The notes below the pieces were generated by a model. That model made no database searches. It saw only the letters and a program-made list of their open reading frames with translations, and was not told the origin of the DNA. The position numbers and the translations under genes were made by a program. From the NCBI GenBank assembly GCA_947445115.1, contig CANFCG010000025.1, positions 1-33,220 of the forward strand: DNA of 33,220 nucleotides, written 5' to 3'. The stretch comes from Comamonadaceae bacterium (GTDB taxonomy: Bacteria > Pseudomonadota > Gammaproteobacteria > Burkholderiales > Burkholderiaceae_C). How positions within the stretch are numbered: position 1 is the stretch's first letter; each line of letters starts with the position of its first letter. This document shows positions 1 through 9,260 of the stretch, in pieces.

Positions 1-1
1 C

Positions 2-817
2 GCCATCATGATGAAAGCGGGCATCAGCTGGTGGCTGGGTCTGCCCGCCGCGATTAGCCTGTGCTTTGTGCTCGGCATTATTTTGGGCTTTCCGGCATTG
101 CGTGTGCAAACGATTTATTTGGCATTTGCGACACTGGGCTTCAACACAGCCGTGTGGCTGGTGATGCGAAATGAAGAGTGGCTCACAGGCGGTACGTTTG
201 GCTTAAACGGTATTCCGCGCCCTGAGATTTTTGGCTTTGATTTGAAGGGTGGCTTGGCGTATTACTACTTCGTACTCGCCATTGCTGCCATCGTCACCGC
301 GCTCATGTGGGGATTGCTCCAATCCCCGTGGGGTAAGGCTTTCCAAGCTTTGCGTGATAACCCGATTCGAGCGGAGAGCCTCGGTATTGACACACGCAAT
401 TACACCTTGCTCTCGTTTGCGATTGGTGCGGTGTATGCGGGTATTGCAGGTGCATTGTTTGCGTCGCTTGTTGACTTCATCGAGCCAGCACCATTTGCCG
501 TAAGCGCTTCTATCATGATGTATTTGATGGTGGTGGTGGGCGGCTCGGGATACTTTTTAGGGCCACTTGTCGGCGCTTTGGTCGGCATGGTGGTCCCCGA
601 ATGGATTCGTGATGCTGCTCCTATGTTGGCCAATTGGTATTTGCCGATTTTTGGGTTGACCGTCATCATGATGATGGTCTGGTTGCCCGATGGTTTGATG
701 AGCATTCCTGATCGCATTCGCGCTAAGCGAGATTCCAAGCTGGCGAGCGCCAAGCGCGCCGAGGCAAAAAGTGAAATGGCGGCTGTAATGAATGCACCTG
801 TGGGAGAGCAAAAATGA
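2..817 (+). CDS. livM: Branched-chain amino acid ABC transporter permease LivM (5' end cut by window)
   Basis: Inner-membrane permease of a HAAT-type ABC transporter that imports branched-chain amino acids or related compounds. The frame is open to the first base of the window. The visible part is about 270 residues against roughly 320-400 for complete LivM proteins, so the true start lies upstream and the Met codons at 8 and 11 are probably internal. Several hydrophobic segments are visible. The cytoplasmic coupling loop carries the LivM-type stretch ALRDNPIRAESLGID near residues 115-129, and GGSGYFLGPLVGA follows near 178-190. The C-terminal tail is charged and rich in Lys/Ala. Its stop overlaps the livG start by 4 bp (ATGA), so the two are translationally coupled. 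The family call is firm; the substrate is not, because relatives also carry urea, amides and aromatic acids. Confidence 0.93.
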   Translation, partial: AIMMKAGISWWLGLPAAISLCFVLGIILGFPALRVQTIYLAFATLGFNTAVWLVMRNEEWLTGGTFGLNGIPRPEIFGFDLKGGLAYYYFVLAIAAIVTALMWGLLQSPWGKAFQALRDNPIRAESLGIDTRNYTLLSFAIGAVYAGIAGALFASLVDFIEPAPFAVSASIMMYLMVVVGGSGYFLGPLVGALVGMVVPEWIRDAAPMLANWYLPIFGLTVIMMMVWLPDGLMSIPDRIRAKRDSKLASAKRAEAKSEMAAVMNAPVGEQK

Positions 818-1572
818 CCGCCCCTATCTTAAAAGTCAATGGACTTAAAAAAGCGTATGGGGCGATTCAAGCCGTAGGCGGCGTCACTTTTGAGGTCATG
901 CCAGGCGAAATTTTTGGCGTGATTGGACCCAACGGTTCAGGCAAAACGACGCTGTTCAATTCCATGCTGGGGCAGATTACACCTGACGCCGGGACGATTG
1001 AGCTGAACGGCAAAGATGTCAGCAAATGCGGCCCCCTAGAGCTGAGCAGGCTTGGCGTGGGACGCACCTTCCAAACGCTGCAAGTGTTTGGCAAGATGAC
1101 GGTTCGCGACAACCTGATCGTGGCGGCGCAAGAGCACCAAGGCACGATGCTGAGCCGCATGCTTGCGCCCACAGATTCGGGTCTGGGTGACAAAGCCGAC
1201 GCGCTCATCAAACGCTTTCGTATTGAACATGTGGCGCATTTGAAGGCTGGCAACCTTAGTTACGGCCAGCAAAAGCTGGTCGATATTGCGATGGCGTTTA
1301 TGGCTGAGCCTGATCTTGTGCTGTTAGATGAGCCATGTGCGGGCGTGAACCCATCACTCGTGGGTGGCATTTCAACTTTGCTGAAAGACCTGAATCAAAA
1401 CCCACATTCGGGCAAAAAGAGCTCGTTTGTGGTGATTGAACACAACATGGATTTTGTGATGGACTTGTGCCACCGCATCATGGTGATGGTGGAAGGGCAA
1501 GTGATGGCCATTGGCACGCCTGCTGAAATTCGTGGCAACAAAGCTGTGCTTGAAGCCTATCTTGGAGCTTGA
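814..1572 (+). CDS. livG: Branched-chain amino acid ABC transporter ATP-binding protein LivG
   Basis: First of the two cytoplasmic ATPases that drive the LivHM permease pair. The 252-residue length is normal for LivG. Visible motifs are Walker A GPNGSGKTTL near residues 38-47, the ABC signature LSYGQQ, Walker B LVLLDEP followed by the LivG-typical CAGVNP, and the H-loop VIEHNMD. The signature has Tyr in place of the usual second Gly (LSYGQ), which is common in LivG. The ATG at 814 overlaps the livM stop, and the stop sits almost on the start of livF, so livM-livG-livF is one transcription unit. The substrate is not set by this protein. Confidence 0.95.
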   Translation: MTAPILKVNGLKKAYGAIQAVGGVTFEVMPGEIFGVIGPNGSGKTTLFNSMLGQITPDAGTIELNGKDVSKCGPLELSRLGVGRTFQTLQVFGKMTVRDNLIVAAQEHQGTMLSRMLAPTDSGLGDKADALIKRFRIEHVAHLKAGNLSYGQQKLVDIAMAFMAEPDLVLLDEPCAGVNPSLVGGISTLLKDLNQNPHSGKKSSFVVIEHNMDFVMDLCHRIMVMVEGQVMAIGTPAEIRGNKAVLEAYLGA

Positions 1573-1574
1573 TG

Positions 1575-2339
1575 ATGACCACTCAAACCACAATCGCGAA
1601 TACATCCGAATTTTGTATTGAGTTTGACAACGTTCTCGCAGGCTACAAGGATTTCATGATCCTGAATAACCTGAGTTTGAAAGCACGGCGCGGCAAGATT
1701 ACGCTCCTGCTTGGCCCTAACGGTGCAGGTAAATCGACGGTGCTCAAAACGCTGTTTGGCCTCCTCACACCACGTAGCGGTAAGGTGCTGATGGACGGCG
1801 AAGACATTGGCGGCATCAGCCCCAAAGCCTTACTGGCAAAGGGCGTCGCCTTTGTGCCGCAAGGTCGCAACTTGTTTCCACAGCTCACCGTTAAAGAAAA
1901 TTTAGAACTAGGCGGCATTACGTTGGGCTCAAAAATCACGAATGAGCGCATCCCTGAAGTGCTTAAGTTTTTTCCGCGTGTCGTGCAGCGTATCAACAGC
2001 CAAGCCAGCGCCTTGTCGGGTGGTGAGCAAAAGCAGCTTGAGATTGCAAGGGCTCTTCTTTTGCGGCCCAAAGTGCTATTGATTGACGAACCATCGATTG
2101 GCCTATCCCCCATCGTTGTGCAAGACGTGTTCAAGCTTTTGCGCCGCTTGGCGGACGAAGAGGGCACAACGGTCTTGATGGTGGAGCAAAACGTCAAGAG
2201 CGCCTTAAAGATGGCGGACGAAGCGATTGCTTTAGAGTCTGGCAGATTGGTGCTGCACAAGCGGGCGGATGAGTTATTGGCTGATCCGAATATCGAGCGT
2301 TTGTTCTTGGGTGGGCACGTGGCGCCTGTTAAGACTTAG
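1575..2339 (+). CDS. livF: Branched-chain amino acid ABC transporter ATP-binding protein LivF
   Basis: Second ATPase of the HAAT transporter, pairing with LivG at the membrane. It shows Walker A GPNGAGKST, the signature LSGGEQKQLEIA, Walker B VLLIDEPSIGLSP and the H-loop-equivalent VMVEQN, which has Gln where LivG has His; this is typical of LivF. Two adjacent ATG codons at 1572 and 1575 could start it, and a TTG at 1569 is also in frame. I chose 1575 because a GGAG at 1564-1567 is then seven bases away. The last four bases overlap the end of the convergent gluconokinase gene. Confidence 0.94.
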   Translation: MTTQTTIANTSEFCIEFDNVLAGYKDFMILNNLSLKARRGKITLLLGPNGAGKSTVLKTLFGLLTPRSGKVLMDGEDIGGISPKALLAKGVAFVPQGRNLFPQLTVKENLELGGITLGSKITNERIPEVLKFFPRVVQRINSQASALSGGEQKQLEIARALLLRPKVLLIDEPSIGLSPIVVQDVFKLLRRLADEEGTTVLMVEQNVKSALKMADEAIALESGRLVLHKRADELLADPNIERLFLGGHVAPVKT

Positions 2340-2857
2340 GCTGCGATTTTTAGTTGTTTTAGCACAAATGCCACGCGCTCTTGGCGCGCCATTTCTATAT
2401 CTACCATCAACGCGCCCTCGCACGGCTCTAAGGCCTCAAACTGGCTTTGCAAAAGGCTTGCGGGCATATAGTGCCCCGTCTCTTTTGATCTAGCTTCAAT
2501 GCGCGCGGCGATGACTTCAAACGCGCCGTGCGGATGGACGAAGCGCAAATTGGGAAGATTCGCCTTCAAGATGTCGCGGTAGCGTTCTTTCAGTGCCGAA
2601 CACGCCAACACCGCATGGGGATTGGCTTGCAAGAGAGTATTGAGTCGCAAGAGCCACGGGGCGCGGTCTGCGTCGTTGAGGGGTTCACCAGCTCGCATCT
2701 TGGCGACGTTTTCAGGCGGATGGAAATCATCTGCATCAAAAAATGGCCAGTCAAGCGCCTCGGCTAACTCTTCGCCCAGTGTCGTTTTTCCGCAGCCTGA
2801 AACGCCCATCACGATCAGATGAGAGGTTTGGGTAGGTAGTTGTGATGTGACGTTCAT
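2336..2857 (-). CDS. gntK: Gluconokinase (GntK family)
   Basis: Small P-loop kinase that phosphorylates D-gluconate to 6-phosphogluconate, feeding the Entner-Doudoroff or pentose phosphate route. The P-loop is MGVSGCGKTTLGEEL near residues 17-31. The family blocks FFDADDFHPPENVAKM and NDADRAPWL follow, then ACSALKERYRD. Its 173 residues match the thermoresistant gluconokinase family. It stands alone: no gluconate permease or Entner-Doudoroff gene is adjacent. It is divergent from the thiolase gene, with 85 bp between, and convergent with livF with a 4 bp overlap. The call rests on strong motif resemblance; another carbohydrate kinase of the same family is the only real alternative. Confidence 0.92.
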   Translation of the reverse strand: MNVTSQLPTQTSHLIVMGVSGCGKTTLGEELAEALDWPFFDADDFHPPENVAKMRAGEPLNDADRAPWLLRLNTLLQANPHAVLACSALKERYRDILKANLPNLRFVHPHGAFEVIAARIEARSKETGHYMPASLLQSQFEALEPCEGALMVDIEMARQERVAFVLKQLKIAA

Positions 2858-2942
2858 TGCATGTGTAGCGCTGGTAAATCGTTAGACTTGTAATCTTCAA
2901 TCTTACCGACCCTCAAATAAAGAAATGAAGTGGAGACAATTT

Positions 2943-4157
2943 ATGAAGCAAATCCAAAATCAAGCATTCATTTGTGATGCCATTCGCACCCCGATTGGTC
3001 GCTATGGCGGCGTACTCAGTTCTGTGCGAACGGATGATCTAGGTGCGATTCCGTTAGCCGCCCTCATGGCTCGCAACCCCAGCGTGGATTGGTCACTACT
3101 TGACGACGTGATCTATGGCTGTGTGAACCAAGCGGGCGAGGACAACCGCAACGTCGCGCACATGGCGTCTTTGCTAGCAGGCTTACCTCACACCGCGCCT
3201 GGCACAACGATTAACCGCCTGTGCGGCTCAGGCCTTGATGCGCTTGGCACAGCGGCACGTGCCATCAAGGCGGGCGAGATGAGTTTTGTGATTGCGGGCG
3301 GTGTGGAGAGCATGAGCCGTGCGCCGTTTGTCATGCCCAAGGCTGAGTCCGCATTTAGCCGTGCCAATCAGGTGTACGACACGACCATTGGCTGGCGCTT
3401 TGTCAACAAATTGATGAAGGCGAAATACGGTGTGGACTCGATGCCAGAAACAGCCGAGAACGTGGCTGATGATTACAAGATTAACCGCGCCGACCAAGAC
3501 CAGATGGCGCTTCGCAGCCAATTGAATGCCGTGAAGGCACAGCAGGCAGGCTATCTGGCAAACGAAATCACGCCCGTCACTATCCCGCAGAAAAAAGGCG
3601 ATGCGATTGTGGTGAGCCAAGACGAGCATCCACGCGCGACTTCGATTGAATCGCTGACCAAGCTCAAACCTGTGGTGCGCGAAGGCGGTACGGTGACAGC
3701 AGGAAATGCCAGCGGCGTGAACGACGGTGCATGCGCAATTTTGCTCGCTGATGAAGCGACTGCGGCTAAGCAAGGCCTGACGCCACGTGCGCGTGTGGTT
3801 GGTATGGCTGTTGCTGGCGTGCCACCGCGCATTATGGGCATTGGCCCTGCGCCTGCGGTGCAAAAAGTGCTGGCACTCACGGGCTTGACGCTGGCACAAA
3901 TGGACGTAATTGAACTGAACGAAGCCTTTGCTGCGCAAGGGCTGGCGGTGCTGCGCGAACTGGGTATCGCGGATGCAGACCCGCGCGTGAATGCGTGGGG
4001 CGGCGCGATTGCTCTGGGGCATCCGCTGGGTGCATCGGGCGCACGGCTGGCAACCACGGCGGTTAACCGCTTGCACACCATCGGCGGCCGCTACGCGCTG
4101 TGTACCATGTGCATTGGCGTTGGACAAGGCATTGCTGTGATTTTGGAAAAAGTCTAA
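2943..4157 (+). CDS. pcaF: 3-oxoadipyl-CoA thiolase (acetyl-CoA acetyltransferase family)
   Basis: Thiolase that cleaves 3-oxoadipyl-CoA with CoA into succinyl-CoA and acetyl-CoA, the last step of the beta-ketoadipate pathway for aromatic breakdown. The thiolase active-site elements are present: nucleophilic Cys94 in NRLCGSG, NEAFAAQ, His360 in GHPLGASG and Cys390 in CTMCIGVGQG. The blocks RTDDLGAIPL, YGCVNQAGEDNRNVA and TTIGWRFVN resemble PcaF/PaaJ thiolases more than PhaA-type acetoacetyl-CoA thiolases. The frame has an earlier ATG at 2925, but I chose 2943 because GTGGAG lies just upstream and homologues begin near here, giving 404 residues. No other pca genes are in the window, so the substrate assignment is inference from similarity. 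Confidence 0.88.
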   Translation: MKQIQNQAFICDAIRTPIGRYGGVLSSVRTDDLGAIPLAALMARNPSVDWSLLDDVIYGCVNQAGEDNRNVAHMASLLAGLPHTAPGTTINRLCGSGLDALGTAARAIKAGEMSFVIAGGVESMSRAPFVMPKAESAFSRANQVYDTTIGWRFVNKLMKAKYGVDSMPETAENVADDYKINRADQDQMALRSQLNAVKAQQAGYLANEITPVTIPQKKGDAIVVSQDEHPRATSIESLTKLKPVVREGGTVTAGNASGVNDGACAILLADEATAAKQGLTPRARVVGMAVAGVPPRIMGIGPAPAVQKVLALTGLTLAQMDVIELNEAFAAQGLAVLRELGIADADPRVNAWGGAIALGHPLGASGARLATTAVNRLHTIGGRYALCTMCIGVGQGIAVILEKV

Positions 4158-4167
4158 GGATTGCCGC

Positions 4168-4782
4168 GTGCGTGCAAAATTAATGGCATGGTTACTGCTG
4201 GGTTTTGTGCGCTTACTCACGGGCGCGCAAGCCCGTTGGCATGGTTGCCCCCCTAAGGCTGAGCAGCGCATTTATTTTGCCAACCATCAAAGCCACATCG
4301 ACCTTGTTTTGATGTGGGCCGCCATGCCTAGAGAGTTGCGCCACAGCACGCGTGCAATTGCGGCCAAAGACTATTGGACGAAGTCCAAGTTCAAACAGTG
4401 GATAACCACCGCGGTATTTAACGTGGTGTATGTCGAGCGCGCACGAGTGGCTGGCGACGAAGACCCGCTTGCACCACTGATTGAGGCCTTGCAAAGCGGC
4501 GATTCGGTGATCATTTTTCCTGAGGGCACGCGTGGCTTTGAAGCTGAGCCTGCCGCGTTTAAAGCGGGGCTCTACAACCTCGCAAAAAATTTTCCACATG
4601 TGCGTTTAATCCCTGCTTGGATTAACAACGTCCAGCGCGTCATGCCCAAAGGTGAAGTCATTCCCGTACCGATTTTATGCTCGGTGACGTTTGGTGCCCC
4701 CATCGTTTTAGAGGCAGGCGAGCATCGCAAAGTATTTTTGTCTCGTGCCCGCGATGCGGTTATTGCGCTTAGGGACGTTTAG
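4168..4782 (+). CDS. plsC: 1-acyl-sn-glycerol-3-phosphate acyltransferase (PlsC family)
   Basis: Membrane-associated acyltransferase expected to convert lysophosphatidate to phosphatidate. The catalytic HX4D motif is NHQSHID near residues 34-40, and the glycerol-phosphate-binding motif FPEGTRG lies near 117-123. A hydrophobic N-terminus (MAWLLLGFVRLL) suits a membrane anchor. The start is a GTG at 4168 with AGGA seven bases upstream; an ATG at 4183 is possible. The protein is 204 residues, slightly short for PlsC. It sits 11 bp ahead of a CdsA-like gene, so the pair resembles a two-step phosphatidate/CDP-diacylglycerol module. The acyl acceptor could differ from lysophosphatidate; this may be a paralogue of the housekeeping enzyme. 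Confidence 0.88.
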   Translation: MRAKLMAWLLLGFVRLLTGAQARWHGCPPKAEQRIYFANHQSHIDLVLMWAAMPRELRHSTRAIAAKDYWTKSKFKQWITTAVFNVVYVERARVAGDEDPLAPLIEALQSGDSVIIFPEGTRGFEAEPAAFKAGLYNLAKNFPHVRLIPAWINNVQRVMPKGEVIPVPILCSVTFGAPIVLEAGEHRKVFLSRARDAVIALRDV

Positions 4783-4793
4783 CGCTTGCTCAT

Positions 4794-5789
4794 ATGAATT
4801 ACTTTATTAAAAGCCTCAGCGCACATCAGCAAGTAGGCCTCTTGTTTGTCATTGTGTTTGGTCTCTTGGCACTTGCCACGGTCATCTCTGTGATGCGTAC
4901 GGTGCGTATGGATGACATGGTGAAGTCGCATCCCTATCGTTCGCTGCTCAAAACATCGTGGTTGATTGCCATTGTTTTTTGGCTGAGCTGGTCTATGGGG
5001 GATCGTGTGGCAACGGTTTTGTTTGGCTGTTTGTCGTTTTTTGCGCTACGCGAATTCATGACACTCTCGCCAACCAAACGTGGTGATCACCGCAGTTTGT
5101 TGTTGGCTTTTTTCGTTGTATTGCCCATTCAGTATGGCCTCGTCATGACGGAGTCTTTTAATTTGGTCACCGTTTTTATTCCTGTTTACGTTTTCTTGGC
5201 TATCCCTGTCGTCAGTGCTTTGTCCAACGATCCCGAACATTTTTTAGAACGCAATGCCAAGATGCAGTGGGGCATCATGGTGTGCGTGTTTGGCCTCAGC
5301 CATGTGCCCGCCATCTTGTTGCTTGACTTCCCTGTACGCAGCGAAAATAGCTTTGAGGGCAAGAACATGTTCTTGCTTTTTTATTTGGTCTTTGTCGTGC
5401 AACTATGCATGGTCGTTCAGCACCTCTCATGGCGCTGGCTCAAAGAGCGGGGGCGTGCTCAAGCGGTTGCACCCAATGTGAGTGCTAGTTTTGGCTGGTT
5501 ACCCTGGAGTATTGGCGTGACGGTGGCCAGCTTTGTGGGTGGCTTACTCGCAGGCATTACGCCCTTTCAATATCCAGCGCAGGCTTTGGCCTTATCGTTT
5601 GTGGCATGTGCAGCGGGATCGTTTGGGCACTTAGTGATGAAGGCTTTAAAGCGCGACCGAGGCGTCACGCACTGGTCGGGCGGCACACGTTCAGTGACGG
5701 GTGCTGGGGGCTTGCTAGACCGTATCGATGCGCTGTGCTTTGCCGCCCCTGTGTTTTTTCATACCGTGCACTGGTACTTTGATTTGTGA
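4794..5789 (+). CDS. CdsA-like phosphatidate cytidylyltransferase family membrane protein, degraded signature
   Basis: A 331-residue polytopic membrane protein, with hydrophobic segments near residues 15-35, 53-85, 104-140, 154-180, 196-210 and 237-280. The C-terminal end, [10 protein letters not shown], matches the tail of the CdsA signature (HGGxxDRxD), so CDP-diacylglycerol synthesis from phosphatidate and CTP is the family activity. Two canonical elements look lost: the Lys-Asp pair after KR is not found at the expected spacing, and the His before GG is Ala (GAGGLLDR). The gene lies directly behind plsC and just before ruvC. It may be a paralogue with altered chemistry or a partner protein rather than the housekeeping CdsA. 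The family is fairly sure, the activity is not. Confidence 0.75.
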   Translation: MNYFIKSLSAHQQVGLLFVIVFGLLALATVISVMRTVRMDDMVKSHPYRSLLKTSWLIAIVFWLSWSMGDRVATVLFGCLSFFALREFMTLSPTKRGDHRSLLLAFFVVLPIQYGLVMTESFNLVTVFIPVYVFLAIPVVSALSNDPEHFLERNAKMQWGIMVCVFGLSHVPAILLLDFPVRSENSFEGKNMFLLFYLVFVVQLCMVVQHLSWRWLKERGRAQAVAPNVSASFGWLPWSIGVTVASFVGGLLAGITPFQYPAQALALSFVACAAGSFGHLVMKALKRDRGVTHWSGGTRSVTGAGGLLDRIDALCFAAPVFFHTVHWYFDL

Positions 5790-5799
5790 GGTGCTTCAA

Positions 5800-6315
5800 A
5801 TGAGAATTTTAGGGATTGACCCGGGCTTGCAAACGACGGGCTATGGTGTCATTGACGTGAATTTCGCACAGGGACAGGCCTTATCCTATGTGGCTTCCGG
5901 GACGATTAGCACAAAGTCAGCGAACACTAAAAATCTGCCAGCACGGCTCAAAATTTTGTTTGATGGCGTGCAAGAAATTTGCCGCACTTACCAACCCGAT
6001 GTGGCATCGGTTGAGATTGTGTTTGTCAACGTCAATCCGCAGTCCACGCTCTTGTTAGGTCAAGCACGTGGTGCATGTATCACGGGCTTGGTGTCGCGTG
6101 ATGTGGCGGTGGCGGAGTACACCGCGCTGCAACTCAAGCAAGCGGTCGTGGGCTACGGCAAAGCAGCAAAGAGTCAAGTGCAAGAGATGGTGATGCGGCT
6201 TTTAAAACTACCCAGCTTGCCAGGTCCCGATGCCGCCGATGCGCTGGGCATCGCCATCACGCATGCGCATTCCAGCAAGGCCAATGCTCTGAAGGCCATG
6301 CTGGCTAAGGCTTAA
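5800..6315 (+). CDS. ruvC: Crossover junction endodeoxyribonuclease RuvC
   Basis: Holliday-junction resolvase that cuts four-way junctions with the RuvAB branch-migration motor. The acidic catalytic residues are visible: Asp7 in GIDPG, Glu72 in VEIVFVN, and Asp144 and Asp147 in GPDAADAL. The 171-residue length is typical. The frame runs further upstream inside the preceding gene, but the ATG at 5800 was chosen because GIDPG must lie at the extreme N-terminus and GAGGTG precedes it by seven bases. The start is 10 bp after the CdsA-like stop, so the genes are probably cotranscribed. No ruvA or ruvB follows; the next gene is convergent. Confidence 0.95.
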   Translation: MRILGIDPGLQTTGYGVIDVNFAQGQALSYVASGTISTKSANTKNLPARLKILFDGVQEICRTYQPDVASVEIVFVNVNPQSTLLLGQARGACITGLVSRDVAVAEYTALQLKQAVVGYGKAAKSQVQEMVMRLLKLPSLPGPDAADALGIAITHAHSSKANALKAMLAKA

Positions 6316-6335
6316 CAAAGCATTGCTCTTGCGGC

Positions 6336-6932
6336 TCAATCCCAGCGTCGCTTAGCGGCCAATACACTATTTGGATATTCGGCGCGTCCACGGCTGCCGT
6401 TATAGCGACCAAGCGCCATAAACATGTCGCCGCCTTCTCGGTCTAAGTAGTGGCGCAAGATGAGGCAGCCAAAGCGCAAATTAGTTTGCATGTGAAAGAG
6501 CTTGCCTGCATCGCCGTCGCCAATCAATCGTGACCAAAACGGCATCACTTGCATGTAACCACGAGCGCCCACGCTAGAGACGGCATGCTTTCTAAACGCA
6601 CTCTCGACTTGCACCAAACCCAATACCAGCGAGGCTTCCAAGCCCGCGCGACGGCTTTCATACCAAACCGTTTGCAAAAATTCTTGCCGCGTGGTGATGT
6701 CAAGTCGCTGTTTTGTGAGTTGCCCTAAGCGCGTACTCATTTCGCCCAACCAACGTATGTATGTGATGCGGCTGTTGGTGTCTGTGAACTCAGGTTCTGG
6801 CGGCGCGGCATTGGCAATAGCCGAAGACAAAGCGGTGCGAGCCGAATCAGCTAACGGCTCTTCGATTTGATTGCCAGCGTGTGCAAGATATGGCGCAAGG
6901 CCAAGAGCAAGCACACTGCGCCTAAACATCAT
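6336..6932 (-). CDS. Lytic transglycosylase (SLT domain), exported
   Basis: Periplasmic peptidoglycan-cleaving enzyme of the soluble lytic transglycosylase fold. A short signal peptide ([17 protein letters not shown]) is followed by a linker and then the SLT domain. The catalytic Glu lies in [12 protein letters not shown], followed by [15 protein letters not shown] and [10 protein letters not shown], the conserved family blocks. At 198 residues it is a minimal single-domain form without LysM or other wall-binding modules. The start ATG overlaps the proS stop by 4 bp (ATGA), so it is coupled to proS. Which transglycosylase subfamily it belongs to cannot be settled here. Confidence 0.9.
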   Translation of the reverse strand: MMFRRSVLALGLAPYLAHAGNQIEEPLADSARTALSSAIANAAPPEPEFTDTNSRITYIRWLGEMSTRLGQLTKQRLDITTRQEFLQTVWYESRRAGLEASLVLGLVQVESAFRKHAVSSVGARGYMQVMPFWSRLIGDGDAGKLFHMQTNLRFGCLILRHYLDREGGDMFMALGRYNGSRGRAEYPNSVLAAKRRWD

Positions 6933-8674
6933 TTCACACGTTCAACCAAAAACGCATCTAACTCGCCGACCGCCATCTTGGTGGCAGCCTTCTCCTTGCG
7001 GTGTTGATATTCAACCGTACCTTCTTTCAGCCCGCGGCTAGAGATCACCACGCGGTGTGGCACGCCAATCAGTTCCCACTCCGCAAACATAATGCCGGGG
7101 CGCTCGCCACGGTCATCCAAAATCACATCGACGCCGCGAGCACGCAATGTCTCGTAGAGCCCATCCGCTGTGGCCTTCACAGCAGCATCTTTGGCGTAAT
7201 CGATGGTGCAAATGACTAGCGTAAACGGTGCAATCGCGTCAGGCCAAATGATGCCGCGCTCGTCATGGTTTTGCTCAATCGCAGCAGCAGGCAAGCGCGT
7301 GATGCCAATGCCGTAGCAGCCCATCTCGAAGTGTTTGGGTTTGCCGTCGATGTCTAAAAACTTCGCGTCCATCGCTTTGGAATACTTCGTGCCCAAATAG
7401 AACACATGACCCACCTCGATGCCGCGTTCAATGGCCAGCACGCCTTTGCCGTCGGGCGATGCGTCGCCAGCAACGACGTTGCGGATGTCGGCAACCACAT
7501 CAGGTTCTGGCAGATCACGTCCCCAGTTCACGCCACGAATATGGAAGCCTTCCTCGTTTGCGCCGCAAATCCAATCTGACATGCTTGCTACTTCGCGGTC
7601 AGCAACGATCTTCACTGGCTGCTGCATATTCAAAGGTCCAAGGTAACCTGGCTTGCAACTAAAGTGAGCGACGATCTCAGCTTCAGTTGCAAAGCGAAAT
7701 GCGTTGTTTAAGCCTTCGATCTTTGCTACTTTCACTTCGTTCATTGAGTGATCGCCACGCACAAGCAACAGCCACACTTGCGATTTAACGACAGCGCCTG
7801 TTTTATCTAGTTCATCCGTCGCCAACACCAAAGATTTAACGGTGCGAGCAAGCGGTAACCCCAATTGCGCAGCAACAGCTTCGCAGGTGCTATTGCCTGG
7901 CGTGGCGATTTTTTCCATTAGTTCGGCACTGGCGGAAGCCATACGGGGTGAGGGCTGCAGGGCTTCTGCCTTCTCCATGTTGGCGGCGTAATCGCTGCCA
8001 GTGGAGTACACAATTGCGTCTTCGCCTGTGGCGGCAATCACTTGGAACTCTTCGGAGAGGTCACCACCAATCGCACCACTGTCCGCAGCCACGGCGCGGT
8101 ACGAGAGGCCAAAGCGATCAAAAATCTTGCGGTACGCCACGGTCATAGCAGCGTAGCTTTCTTTTGCGGCTTCCATGTTGCGGTCGAAGCTGTACGCGTC
8201 CTTCATGATGAACTCGCGTCCACGCATCAGGCCAAAGCGTGGGCGGCGCTCGTCGCGGAATTTGGTTTGAATTTGATACAAATTTTTAGGCAACTGCTTG
8301 TAGCTTTTGAGTTCTTGCCTTGCAATGTCGGTCACCACTTCCTCTGATGTGGGCTGCACCACAAAGTCACGTCCGTGGCGATCTTGGATGCGCAGTAGTT
8401 CAGGGCCCATTTTTTCAAAGCGTCCCGTCTCTTGCCACAGCTCGGCGGGTTGAATCACGGGCATGGAGAGTTCGACCGCACCTGCAGCGCTCATTTCTTC
8501 GCGCACGATGGCCTCTACCTTGCGAATCACGCGCAGCCCCATAGGCATGTAGTTGTAGATGCCGCTGCCCACGCGTTTGATAAGGCCAGCGCGCATCATG
8601 AGCTGGTGGCTCACGACTTCGGCGTCCGCGGGCGCTTCTTTTAACGTGGTGATGAGGAATTGGGATGCTTTCAT
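6929..8674 (-). CDS. proS: Prolyl-tRNA synthetase (bacterial type with insertion domain)
   Basis: Charges tRNA-Pro with proline in the cytoplasm. The class II core shows motif 2 [19 protein letters not shown] and motif 3 [10 protein letters not shown], and the C-terminal anticodon-binding domain ends the protein. Between motifs 2 and 3 lies the YbaK-like editing insertion, recognisable by [17 protein letters not shown], which retains the Lys expected for clearing Ala-tRNA-Pro. The frame extends 32 codons upstream, but the start at 8674 (MKASQFLI) fits homologues and gives 581 residues, close to the usual 570-580. It is divergent from rppH with 46 bp between them and coupled at its 3' end to the lytic transglycosylase. 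Confidence 0.97.
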   Translation of the reverse strand: MKASQFLITTLKEAPADAEVVSHQLMMRAGLIKRVGSGIYNYMPMGLRVIRKVEAIVREEMSAAGAVELSMPVIQPAELWQETGRFEKMGPELLRIQDRHGRDFVVQPTSEEVVTDIARQELKSYKQLPKNLYQIQTKFRDERRPRFGLMRGREFIMKDAYSFDRNMEAAKESYAAMTVAYRKIFDRFGLSYRAVAADSGAIGGDLSEEFQVIAATGEDAIVYSTGSDYAANMEKAEALQPSPRMASASAELMEKIATPGNSTCEAVAAQLGLPLARTVKSLVLATDELDKTGAVVKSQVWLLLVRGDHSMNEVKVAKIEGLNNAFRFATEAEIVAHFSCKPGYLGPLNMQQPVKIVADREVASMSDWICGANEEGFHIRGVNWGRDLPEPDVVADIRNVVAGDASPDGKGVLAIERGIEVGHVFYLGTKYSKAMDAKFLDIDGKPKHFEMGCYGIGITRLPAAAIEQNHDERGIIWPDAIAPFTLVICTIDYAKDAAVKATADGLYETLRARGVDVILDDRGERPGIMFAEWELIGVPHRVVISSRGLKEGTVEYQHRKEKAATKMAVGELDAFLVERVK

Positions 8675-8720
8675 GTGGATAATCAGTCTAACTTTTGTAA
8701 CAATTTTTGAGGTTTTGATT

Positions 8721-9239
8721 ATGCTAGACAGAGAGGGCTTTCGCCCCAACGTCGGCATTATTTTGGTCAACCAGAAGCATCAGGTTTTTTGGGGCAAGCG
8801 CATCCGCACGCACAGTTGGCAGTTTCCGCAAGGTGGTATTGATAGGGGAGAAACCCCGGAGCAAGCCATGTATCGGGAGCTACACGAAGAAGTTGGCTTA
8901 TTGCCAGAGCATGTGCAGATACTCGCCCGAACCCGCGATTGGTTGCGCTACATAGTGCCAGATCACTTTATTCGCCGCGAGTCGCGCGGCTTTTACCAAG
9001 GGCAAAAACAGATTTGGTTTTTGCTGCAATTGACTGCGCTAGACAACGCCGTCAATCTACGCGCGACCGATCACCCCGAGTTTGACGCTTGGCGCTGGAA
9101 CGACTATTGGGTGCCGCTAGAAGACGTGGTGGAGTTCAAGCGCGGTGTCTATGAAATGGCGCTGACGGAGCTGAATCGTTATTTGCCAAGGCAGCCGCGT
9201 GGGCATTATTTGCGCGGTGTGGTGAACGATCAGCGGTGA
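8721..9239 (+). CDS. rppH: RNA pyrophosphohydrolase RppH (Nudix)
   Basis: Removes pyrophosphate from the 5' triphosphate end of mRNAs and so opens them to RNase E decay. The Nudix box is [20 protein letters not shown] followed by VGL, matching GX5EX7REUXEEXGU exactly. The family opening [15 protein letters not shown] and the block WQFPQGG are also present. An upstream extension of the frame over the proS start is spurious; the ATG at 8721 has TGAGG about nine bases upstream and gives 172 residues. The proS/rppH divergent pair is a common arrangement in betaproteobacteria as I recall it. Confidence 0.96.
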   Translation: MLDREGFRPNVGIILVNQKHQVFWGKRIRTHSWQFPQGGIDRGETPEQAMYRELHEEVGLLPEHVQILARTRDWLRYIVPDHFIRRESRGFYQGQKQIWFLLQLTALDNAVNLRATDHPEFDAWRWNDYWVPLEDVVEFKRGVYEMALTELNRYLPRQPRGHYLRGVVNDQR

Positions 9240-9260
9240 AGCTATGAGATGAGTGTGGCT

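Noticed and set aside
1643-2260. 205-codon minus-strand frame opposite livF
   Set aside because: It has no domain pattern, and livF has all ABC ATPase motifs in the other strand.
3228-4271. 347-codon open frame on the minus strand opposite the thiolase gene
   Set aside because: It is rich in His, Arg, Cys and Gln with no domain pattern, and it mirrors a well supported thiolase gene; it is a shadow of codon bias.
5728-5799. 24-codon N-terminal extension of ruvC
   Set aside because: It would place Cys-rich residues before GIDPG, which is always at the N-terminus of RuvC; the ribosome binding site fits the later ATG.
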